Of a stretch of 15,423 bases of DNA, positions 6,850 through 12,247 are shown in pieces. The notes beneath the pieces were generated by a model. The model did not search any database. It saw only the letters and a program-made list of their open reading frames with translations, and was not told the origin of the DNA. Both the position numbers and the translations under genes were made by a program. Position 1 is the stretch's first letter; the number at the start of each line of letters is the position of its first letter. Source of the stretch: Clostridiales bacterium. Lineage in GTDB: Bacteria > Bacillota > Clostridia > Oscillospirales > Acutalibacteraceae. The stretch covers positions 1 to 15,423 of the forward strand of contig JAAVYX010000119.1 of NCBI GenBank assembly GCA_022791355.1. The letters run 5' to 3'.

Positions 6850-7659
6850 ATGCTGGCAAAACGCATCATACCCTGCCTGGATATCAAAAACGGCCGGGTG
6901 GTCAAAGGGGTCAGCTTCGTCGGATTGGTGGACGCGGGGGACCCTGTGGCCTGCGCCGCGGCCTACTATAAGCAGGGGGCCGACGAGTTGGTCCTGCTGG
7001 ACATCACGGCCTCCCACGAGGGCCGGGGCACCATGCTGGACGTGGTGACCCGGGTGGCTGAAACCATCTTCATTCCTTTTACAGTGGGGGGCGGTATCCA
7101 GCGCGCCGAGGACTTTACCGCCCTGCTGCGGGCGGGAGCCGATAAGGTGTCGGTCAACTCGGCGGCGGTCAAAGACCCTTCCATCCTTTGCCGGGCGGCC
7201 GGTAAGTTCGGCAGCCAGTGCGTGGTTTGCGCCATTGACGCCAAGCGGCGGCCGGGCGGGCCGGACGGCCTGTTTCCCAGCGGCTTTGAGGTCTATATCC
7301 ACGGCGGCAGGATTCCCGCCGGGCTGGACGCCGTGGCCTGGGCCGTGCAGGCCGTGGAGCGGGGCGCGGGGGAAATCCTTTTGACCAGCATGGATCAGGA
7401 CGGGCGGAAGTCGGGCTACGACCTGGAATTGACTGGGGCGGTCAGCCGGGCGGTAGGGGTGCCGGTCATCGCCAGCGGCGGCGCGGGCGCCATGGCTCAT
7501 TTCAAGGAGGCCTTTGTGGACGGGCAGGCCGACGCGGCCCTGGCCGCCTCCCTTTTCCACTTTGGGGAGCTGGAAATCCCGACGCTGAAAAGCTGGCTGA
7601 AGGCCGAAGGCGTCCCGGTACGAGATAGAAGCGCCGACGGGTGTTGCCTGAGAGAATAA
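6850..7659 (+). CDS. hisF: Imidazole glycerol phosphate synthase, cyclase subunit HisF
   Basis: HisF is the (beta/alpha)8-barrel cyclase that uses ammonia from HisH to form imidazole glycerol phosphate. Both catalytic aspartates are present: Asp11 (RIIPCLDIKNGRVVKG) and Asp130 (VVCAIDAKR). The phosphate-binding loops TVGGGI and ASGGAGA are clear. The frame is open upstream, but ATG 6850, one nucleotide after the hisH stop, gives the canonical N terminus MLAKRIIPCLD and a purine-rich GGAAGGGGG just before it. The protein has 269 residues, about 15 more than usual. The extra tail after the family end (near VPVR) reads DRSADGCCLRE, and its coding sequence lies inside repeat element A, which suggests the normal end was replaced by read-in. 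Confidence 0.97.
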   Translation: MLAKRIIPCLDIKNGRVVKGVSFVGLVDAGDPVACAAAYYKQGADELVLLDITASHEGRGTMLDVVTRVAETIFIPFTVGGGIQRAEDFTALLRAGADKVSVNSAAVKDPSILCRAAGKFGSQCVVCAIDAKRRPGGPDGLFPSGFEVYIHGGRIPAGLDAVAWAVQAVERGAGEILLTSMDQDGRKSGYDLELTGAVSRAVGVPVIASGGAGAMAHFKEAFVDGQADAALAASLFHFGELEIPTLKSWLKAEGVPVRDRSADGCCLRE

Positions 7660-7763
7660 CCGTCGCGCGTTGGTAGCGGCACAGCGTGCCGCGGGACGAT
7701 TCCGGAGCAGAGGGCATTCTCTCGGGACAGCAGCGACCGGTAGGCGTGCCAAGAAGCGCCGAG
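7627..7763 (+). repeat. Dispersed element A (3' end of hisF and beyond)
   Basis: This stretch aligns by eye with 13386-13528. It shares the 13-mer starting AGCAGAGGG at 7706-7718, CAGCAGCG at the same 22-nt offset, AGAAGCGC at the left end, and AGNGAAT-ACCGT-like sequence between. About 24 of 30 positions match in the core 7706-7735. A 7-bp triloop stem at 7676-7682/7686-7692 has a counterpart in copy B where two pairs become G-U. A 17-nt segment of the element (7652-7668) recurs at 7777-7793 with two mismatches, as if a second, truncated unit follows 125 nt later. No open frame is kept through it. Confidence 0.6.
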
Positions 7764-7798
7764 CCGGCAGGCTCAGGAAAATGACCGTCGCGCAGAGA

Positions 7799-7884
7799 AT
7801 TTATACGCGTATCTAAAGGACTTCCGCATGGCGGCGGCGCGAGCGGCAGGAGGACACGAACAGCCTTTGTATGTTCGTATAAAT
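7799..7884 (+). other. Long-range inverted repeat upstream of the GlmU-like gene
   Basis: ATTTATACG (7799-7807) is the exact reverse complement of 7876-7884, and AAAGG/CCTTT can add an inner stem. The 68-nt interior is GC-rich around GGCGGCGGCG. It ends about 50 nt before the ribosome binding site at 7937-7942. This could be a folded 5' leader or an extended palindrome; function is unknown. Confidence 0.35.
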
Positions 7885-7951
7885 GCCGCACAGCAAGGGC
7901 GAGGAGCCCTTTTCAACATTTGTGCAAAACATAGAAAAGGAGCGTTTGACA

Positions 7952-8635
7952 TTGGCTGCAAGCTTTGAGGCTTTGACTGTTTCCGCTTTATATGACCTGA
8001 CCCGCACGCGGGCCGCCGGAATCTTCGACGGGTTGACCTATCCGTGGGAGGCGCTGGACTGCTTGGCCGATTTTATCCGCGAGCTGGGCAAAACCCTGCC
8101 TGCCGATCGGTTTCGGCAGACCGGCGAGGCGGTTTGGATCGCAAAATCCGCCAAGGTGTTCGATTCGGCCTATATTGCCGGACCTTGCATCATAGACGAG
8201 GAAGCGGAAGTGCGTCACTGCGCTTTTATCCGGGGCGGAGTCCTGATCGGCCGTGGCGCTGTGGTAGGCAATTCCACCGAGCTGAAAAACTGCCTGCTCT
8301 TCGACGGGGTGCAGACGCCGCACTACAACTATGTGGGCGATTCCATCCTGGGCTACAAATCTCATATGGGGGCCGGTTCTATCACCTCCAACGTAAAGTC
8401 CGACAAGACCCCCGTTAGCGTACGGGCCGGCGGGAAACGGCTGGATACCGGCCGGAAAAAACTGGGGGCTATGCTGGGAGATTTCGTGGAGGTGGGCTGC
8501 GGATCGGTGCTTAATCCTGGGACGGTGATTGGCTCTCATTCCAATGTCTATCCCTTAAGCGGCGTGCGGGGATTCATACCAGCCGGCAGTATTTACAAAA
8601 ATCAGGGTGAAATTGTGGAAAAGCAGGCGCGTTAA
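7952..8635 (+). CDS. GlmU-like left-handed beta-helix (hexapeptide) protein
   Basis: The 227-residue protein resembles the acetyltransferase half of GlmU but has no N-terminal nucleotidyltransferase domain. After about 75 helical residues, left-handed beta-helix turns begin near VWIAKSAKVF and continue through EVRHCAFIRGG, VGNSTELKN and LNPGTVIG. The stretch PHYNYVGDSILG with His124 corresponds to the segment carrying the catalytic His of GlmU, followed by GAGSITSNVKSDKT. Clostridial relatives are commonly labelled UDP-N-acetylglucosamine pyrophosphorylase, which overstates what the domain can do. Acyl transfer to a sugar phosphate or sugar nucleotide is the likelier role, but the substrate is unknown. 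The start is TTG 7952, with AAGGAG at 7937-7942 and 9-nt spacing; the ATG at 7883 has no such site and lies inside an inverted repeat. Confidence 0.85.
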   Translation: MAASFEALTVSALYDLTRTRAAGIFDGLTYPWEALDCLADFIRELGKTLPADRFRQTGEAVWIAKSAKVFDSAYIAGPCIIDEEAEVRHCAFIRGGVLIGRGAVVGNSTELKNCLLFDGVQTPHYNYVGDSILGYKSHMGAGSITSNVKSDKTPVSVRAGGKRLDTGRKKLGAMLGDFVEVGCGSVLNPGTVIGSHSNVYPLSGVRGFIPAGSIYKNQGEIVEKQAR

Positions 8636-8786
8636 CGACGCGGATTGTATTGTTTGCAAGGCGTTTTCCACGCACGGTAAAGACGAACGGGACGAGGGGA
8701 CGGAGGTGTCGGAAACGGCTGACAATCGATATGTTGGACGGCTTAATCCCAAAACACATAGATTTTCGTTCAAGGCATCGAGCCTC

Positions 8787-8820
8787 TCGCAAAAATTTAC
8801 GCAAAGCGTAACAGATTTTC
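8787..8820 (+). repeat. AT-rich intergenic motif with a triloop hairpin (yhbY leader)
   Basis: It is related to 4098-4130 in the ftsY leader by about 26 of 34 positions. It contains a perfect 6-bp stem TTACGC (8797-8802)/GCGTAA (8806-8811) around AAA. The 10-mer AGATTTTCGY also appears just upstream at 8759-8768, giving a short direct repeat on either side of the motif. The rest of the 246-nt gap holds no gene I can support. Confidence 0.45.
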
Positions 8821-8830
8821 GCTTGAGGGA

Positions 8831-8859
8831 TTGAACTTTTCAAAAAAATTAAGTAAAGT
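8831..8859 (+). promoter_or_regulatory. Candidate sigma-A type promoter for yhbY
   Basis: TTGAAC (8831-8836) and TAAAGT (8854-8859) match the -35 and -10 consensus at 4 of 6 positions each, with exact 17-nt spacing, in a locally AT-rich stretch. A transcript would start near 8866, giving a leader of roughly 16 nt before the yhbY ATG. The match is moderate and the AT-rich context makes chance hits more likely. Confidence 0.35.
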
Positions 8860-8881
8860 ATTTAAAAAGCGAGGATATGTC

Positions 8882-9175
8882 ATGATAACGAGTAAGCAAA
8901 GGGCCCAGCTTCGCGGGATGGCAAACCGGCTGGACGCTATTTTTCAAGTGGGCAAGGGCGGCGTAAACGACCAGCTGATTCGCCAGCTCGACGAGACGCT
9001 GGAAGCCCGTGAACTCATCAAGGTACGGGTGCTGGAGACCTCTCCCGTCAAGGCGCGGGAAGCCGCCGGCCAGGTGGCTGCGGCCGTGGGAGCCGATGTG
9101 GTGCAGGTTATTGGGTCCAGATTTGTACTTTATCGAGAGAGCGAGGATAATAAGCGGATCGAGCTGGTAAAATAA
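8882..9175 (+). CDS. yhbY: YhbY-family RNA-binding (CRM domain) protein
   Basis: This 97-residue protein is a single CRM/YhbY domain, a KH-like fold that binds pre-ribosomal RNA and is linked to large-subunit assembly. The N-terminal ITSKQRAQLRGMAN and the glycine loop VGKGGVN near residues 22-28 are family hallmarks, followed by LEARELIKVRVLE and the C-terminal VVQVIGSRFVLYRES. ATG 8882 is chosen because CGAGGA at 8870-8875 lies 6 nt upstream and the protein then starts at the family's usual point; the open frame extends upstream to a TTG at 8831 that coincides with a candidate -35 box. In many Firmicutes this gene precedes nadD, as here, though the gap is wide. Confidence 0.95.
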   Translation: MITSKQRAQLRGMANRLDAIFQVGKGGVNDQLIRQLDETLEARELIKVRVLETSPVKAREAAGQVAAAVGADVVQVIGSRFVLYRESEDNKRIELVK

Positions 9176-9199
9176 CCGCAGAGCGATTACTTTACCAGC
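9163..9199 (+). other. Stem-loop spanning the yhbY stop codon
   Basis: GCTGGTAAA (9163-9171) is the exact reverse complement of TTTACCAGC (9191-9199), a 9-bp stem with a 19-nt loop. The left arm covers the last yhbY codons and the TAA stop (9173-9175) lies in the loop. No T-run follows. It could stabilise the mRNA 3' end or be a weak terminator. Confidence 0.5.
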
Positions 9200-9212
9200 G
9201 GCTGGACCTGCG

Positions 9213-9283
9213 CCTATGCGTTTTGCCTTGCAGAGCCTCCCGGATCGGGCAGCGATTTGCAATTTTTAGTCGCAAGCATAGAG
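9213..9283. repeat. Facing copies of the GCAA...CGCA-type motif
   Basis: On the - strand 9215-9232 reads TGCAAGGCAAAACGCATA. On the + strand 9256-9283 carries TTGCAATTTTTAGTCGCAAG and then CATAGAG. Both resemble the AT-rich motif seen upstream of other genes here. Facing each other they create the inverted repeat CTATGC (9213-9218)/GCATAG (9276-9281). The match is loose and was judged by eye. Confidence 0.3.
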
Positions 9284-9290
9284 CGGGGGT

Positions 9291-9364
9291 AGAGGTCCGG
9301 CCTCTAGGCCGGGCCGGGACGCCAGAAAGAGGTCCGGCCTCTAGGCCGGGCCGGGACGCCAGAA
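9291..9364 (+). repeat. Perfect tandem duplication of a 37-bp unit
   Basis: Positions 9291-9327 and 9328-9364 are identical over all 37 bases. Each unit holds a 6-bp stem CCGGCC/GGCCGG around TCTA (9297-9312 and 9334-9349), so the transcript could carry two identical hairpins in a row. It lies about 100 nt upstream of nadD. A perfect duplication implies recent slippage or ongoing homogenisation, and the copy number may vary between strains. Confidence 0.9.
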
Positions 9365-9403
9365 AAAGGGGACGATAGATTATCCAGTACGCTTGGAATA
9401 CCG

Positions 9404-9452
9404 CGTTATGCCGCAAATTCAGCGTATGGCGGAATCATCGTATAGCATAACG
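9404..9452 (+). promoter_or_regulatory. 8-bp inverted repeat just upstream of the nadD ribosome binding site
   Basis: CGTTATGC (9404-9411) is the exact reverse complement of GCATAACG (9445-9452), separated by 33 nt. The right arm ends 6 nt before GGAGG at 9459-9463. It may be a leader stem or a pair of half sites for a regulator. No known NAD-related operator was recognised. Confidence 0.35.
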
Positions 9453-9471
9453 AAAGGGGGAGGGGATGGGC

Positions 9472-10083
9472 ATGCAGCGAATCGCTATGTTCGGCGGAAG
9501 CTTTAACCCTATCCACAAGGGTCATATGGCGCTGGCTCTTTCCGCCGCCGCTGCCACTGGAGCCAAGGTGTTGTTGATTCCCGCCTATCAGCCGCCCCAC
9601 AAGTCGGGCGCGGACCTGGCCGATGGCCGTCATAGACTGGAGATGTGCAGGCTGGCGGCCGAGGGATACCCCCAGCTGGAGGCTTCGGACCTGGAACTGC
9701 GCCGGGCCGGTCCTAGTTTTACCGTCGATACCCTGACCGCCTTATCGGAACGGTATCCCGGCGCCGCGCTCTACCTGGTTTGCGGGGCCGATATGCTGGT
9801 GACCCTATGGAACTGGCGACGGTACGACGACATTCTAAAACTGGCCGCAGTGACGGCGGTCTGGAGGCCGGGGACGGCCGAAACCGACTACGCCGCCGCA
9901 GCGCGGCGCATCCGGAGAGACGGCGGCCGGGTTTTGCTTGTCGAGCAAGAGGGCGTGGCGGTTTCCTCTTCTGCCATCCGGCGCAGGCTGGAAGCGGGAG
10001 AGACGGCGGACGAATGGCTGCCGGAGCCGGTGGCGGTCTATATCCGGCAGCGTCATTTATATGAAAGAAAGGGCGGCGTATAG
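9472..10083 (+). CDS. nadD: Nicotinate-nucleotide adenylyltransferase
   Basis: NadD adenylates nicotinate mononucleotide with ATP to form deamido-NAD, the step shared by de novo and salvage NAD synthesis. The protein (203 residues from this start) has the nucleotidyltransferase motif GGSFNPIHKGH at residues 8-18, QPPHK near 40, CGADML-TLWNW in the middle, and the C-terminal ATP-binding SSSAIRRRL. Two in-frame ATGs exist, at 9466 and 9472. The second is preferred because GGAGG at 9459-9463 lies 8 nt before it but only 2 nt before the first; the difference is two residues. yqeK follows 3 nt after the stop, so the two genes are almost certainly one unit. Confidence 0.96.
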   Translation: MQRIAMFGGSFNPIHKGHMALALSAAAATGAKVLLIPAYQPPHKSGADLADGRHRLEMCRLAAEGYPQLEASDLELRRAGPSFTVDTLTALSERYPGAALYLVCGADMLVTLWNWRRYDDILKLAAVTAVWRPGTAETDYAAAARRIRRDGGRVLLVEQEGVAVSSSAIRRRLEAGETADEWLPEPVAVYIRQRHLYERKGGV

Positions 10084-10086
10084 GGT

Positions 10087-10659
10087 TTGACTCTCAATGC
10101 TTACAAACGGATTTTAATGGAGCGGCTGACCGAAAAACGGTATCTCCACTCCCTGGCCGTGGCCGACGAAGCGACGCGCCTGGCTGAAAAGTACGGCGCG
10201 GACCCAGACCGGGCTTACCTGGCGGGTCTGCTTCACGATATTATGAAGGACGCGCCCAAAGAGGAAATGTTGCAAACCATGGAACGGTTTGGTATAATAT
10301 TAACCGATATCGAAAAAAACGCCCCCAAGCTTTGGCACGCCGTGGCCGGAGCCTGCTATGTCCGGCAGCAGCTGGACGTAGAGGACGAGGGGGTTATTCG
10401 TGCCATCCGGTATCATACCACCGCCCGCAAAAATATGAGCCTGCTGGAGAAAATCCTGTATCTGGCCGATTTCACCTCGGCCGACCGGGACTATCCGGGC
10501 GTGGAAAACATGCGCAAAGCGGTGGAACAGGGGCTGGAGACAGCCATGACCGAGGCCCTTTCCTTCACCATTACCGATCTGGCCGAGGGCGGGCTTCCCA
10601 TCCATCCCGACACCTTTGAGGCCTACAATCAAATCGCCCTGCAAAATCGGGGGGCGTAA
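10087..10659 (+). CDS. yqeK: YqeK-type HD-domain Ap4A hydrolase (symmetrical)
   Basis: YqeK proteins are HD-domain metal-dependent hydrolases that split diadenosine tetraphosphate symmetrically into two ADP, limiting this stress-related dinucleotide. Visible metal-site residues in the 190-residue protein are His21 (RYLHSLAVA), His50-Asp51 (GLLHDIMKD), the His in LWHAVAGA, the His in IRYHTTARKNM, and the Asp in LYLADFTSADRDYPGV. The start is TTG 10087, only 3 nt after the nadD stop. It has no strong ribosome binding site of its own, so translational coupling is likely. The alternative ATG at 10117 would delete conserved N-terminal residues. Confidence 0.94.
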   Translation: MTLNAYKRILMERLTEKRYLHSLAVADEATRLAEKYGADPDRAYLAGLLHDIMKDAPKEEMLQTMERFGIILTDIEKNAPKLWHAVAGACYVRQQLDVEDEGVIRAIRYHTTARKNMSLLEKILYLADFTSADRDYPGVENMRKAVEQGLETAMTEALSFTITDLAEGGLPIHPDTFEAYNQIALQNRGA

Positions 10660-10682
10660 TCGTTTAGATGCGTTGTATGCGC

Positions 10683-10796
10683 AAAGGAATTGCCGGTTCC
10701 TTTCCAATGGCGTATGCCTGCAAGGGAAATTATGCGGTATACGCTGTGCGGGAGCCCCGCGTTTCGGACCAAGCTTCCGCTCTTTTTCGGCGGAAG
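10683..10796 (+). other. Run of four stem-loops between yqeK and the first LCP gene
   Basis: In order, the stems are 10683-10689/10697-10703 (7 bp), 10710-10718/10736-10744 (9 pairs, one G-U), 10748-10752/10756-10760 (5 bp, triloop AGC) and 10774-10780/10790-10796 (7 bp, loop with five Ts). The nearest T-run (TTTTTT near 10811) is about 15 nt after the last stem, so none is a textbook terminator. Overlapping open frames here show no family similarity I recognise. The rest of the 246-nt gap appears to hold nothing else. Confidence 0.5.
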
Positions 10797-10905
10797 GGGG
10801 ACGAAATCGGTTTTTTGGCGTTTCTAAGAACGGCGCGCCATAAGATCAAGACCGTCGGTTTAACCCGGCCCGCAGCGGCCGAAGATTGGAGTTTGAGACA
10901 GAAGC

Positions 10906-12051
10906 ATGATGAAATTTCCTCGCCCCTCCCGGAAAAAGTTTGCCAAACGGAAACAGCCGGGACGGCATAATACCTTTCGGATCGCCGTCAACATTTTGTG
11001 CAGCCTGGCGCTGGTTTTATCCAGTTTGGCCTTGACCGGTATGCTGGCCCTGGGGCTGCATCCCTTTGAGCAGGGGGAACAGGATAATCCTTCGGAAGCT
11101 CCTGGAGCTTTTGAGCCGCTGCCGGTCAGTACCCATCATAACAGCAGCTACATCCTAGTGGTGGGCACCGACAACAGCGCCGGCCTCACCGACGTCATTC
11201 TGGTGGCCTGTATCGACCATGAGAAAGATACCATGAGTATGCTGCAAATCACACGGGACCTCTATATTGGCGGAGATATCCCGTCGGGCAAGGTTAACGC
11301 GGTTTACGCCAACGCTAGGGAAGGGGAGAGCCATATAAACGCCCTGCGCCGGCGGCTGGGCTCCTATCTGGGCATCCCCATCGACCATTATGTGACCTTC
11401 AACCTGGAGAATTTCCGCCATATGGTGGACGCGATTGGCGGCGTGGATATCAACGTCACCCAGGAGCGGGGCATCGACGTGGAGGATTTCACTACTGGCA
11501 AGCACTATATTATGGGGCCCGGCCCGGTGCATCTGGACGGGCACAAGGCCGAAAGCTTTGTGCGAAAGCGGTATCAAACCAAGCACATGGACCCAGGATA
11601 CGCTTTGGGAGACGTAAGCAGGGTGCAGCAGCAGCGGGTTTTCTACGCCGCATTGGCTATGAAGCTGAAAAATATGAGCATGGGACAGGTTACGAAAGTG
11701 GCCGCGACCTGTTATAATGAAATTACCACCGATTTGTCGGTGGGCGAGTTGCTGGGCTACGCTAAGGAAATAAAGCAAGTCAGTCTGGAAAATGTGGTGA
11801 TGAAGAGCGTCCCCGGCCAGTTCTGCGAGACCAAGCTCAGCGGGCAAGACTACCGGCTGGACTACTATTCTATTCATAAAAAGCAGTATGTGGAGATGTT
11901 CAACGAATTTTTCAACCCATACGGGGAACCCATCTCCGCCGATTCCATCAAAATCAAGGAGCTGCACACGCTGGTGGGGGACAAGTACGAGCCCAGCGTG
12001 GCCAACAACGGCGGGACCCTGCAGCAGATTGCCGACGACAACGCAAAATAG
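10906..12051 (+). CDS. LytR-CpsA-Psr (LCP) family protein, copy 1
   Basis: LCP proteins are membrane-anchored enzymes outside the membrane that transfer undecaprenyl-linked polymers such as teichoic acid or capsule onto peptidoglycan. The 381-residue protein has a basic cytoplasmic tail (1-25), one membrane span at about 26-50, a short linker, then the LCP domain. Visible family features are TDVILVACID, the Arg-Asp motif at 117-118, IDHYVTFNLENF, VDAIGGVDI, the lipid-phosphate-binding arginines in SFVRKRY (220, 222) and DVSRVQQQR. The usual IPRDT is ITRDL here, while copy 2 keeps IPRDT. ATG 10906 follows an in-frame stop; GGAG at 10888-10891 is 14 nt upstream, wider than ideal. Copy 2 follows and is about two thirds identical by eye. 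Confidence 0.92.
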   Translation: MMKFPRPSRKKFAKRKQPGRHNTFRIAVNILCSLALVLSSLALTGMLALGLHPFEQGEQDNPSEAPGAFEPLPVSTHHNSSYILVVGTDNSAGLTDVILVACIDHEKDTMSMLQITRDLYIGGDIPSGKVNAVYANAREGESHINALRRRLGSYLGIPIDHYVTFNLENFRHMVDAIGGVDINVTQERGIDVEDFTTGKHYIMGPGPVHLDGHKAESFVRKRYQTKHMDPGYALGDVSRVQQQRVFYAALAMKLKNMSMGQVTKVAATCYNEITTDLSVGELLGYAKEIKQVSLENVVMKSVPGQFCETKLSGQDYRLDYYSIHKKQYVEMFNEFFNPYGEPISADSIKIKELHTLVGDKYEPSVANNGGTLQQIADDNAK

Positions 12052-12146
12052 CGTCTAGGGCTTGGTTTCAAACGGATGTTAGCGCGCATCATTCTCCCGG
12101 CCCGTCTGACGGATGCCTTAGACATTGGTCGCATCCCAGACCGAAA

Positions 12147-12184
12147 CGCGACTCTTCGAGGAGCGTTAGAGGGCCTTGCAAAAA
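12147..12184 (+). repeat. Dispersed hairpin element, copy 2 (leader of second LCP gene)
   Basis: It aligns without gaps to 4185-4222 in the ftsY leader with 6 mismatches in 38 nt by eye, including GAGGAGCG, TAGAGGGC and GCAAAAA in the same order. Its hairpin is weaker than in copy 1 (CGC and CTC arms split by an internal loop). It is followed by a near-palindromic ATACGC-A-GCGTAT at 12186-12198. The rest of the 196-nt gap holds no gene I can support. Confidence 0.6.
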
Positions 12185-12247
12185 AATACGCAGCGTATAT
12201 CGATTCCCTGCGGGCGGCTCAGGGGCTAAGAGATTGGAGTGTTGAAC

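Noticed and set aside
7645..7660. CTGAGA-like sequence suggesting a TPP riboswitch
   Set aside because: Only a six-base piece resembles the TPP element; the other conserved blocks are absent, and the neighbouring genes are unrelated to thiamine.
6238..7752. 504-codon antisense open frame across hisH-hisF
   Set aside because: It lies opposite two clearly conserved enzymes with all catalytic residues. Its translation is Pro/Arg/Gly-rich without recognisable domains, and it has no ribosome binding site I could find.
9291..9364. CRISPR-like repeat
   Set aside because: Two directly adjacent identical units with no spacer between them are a tandem duplication, and no cas genes are present.
10774..10816. 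Intrinsic terminator after yqeK
   Set aside because: The stem 10774-10796 is real, but the T-run begins about 15 nt after it, too far for a standard terminator.
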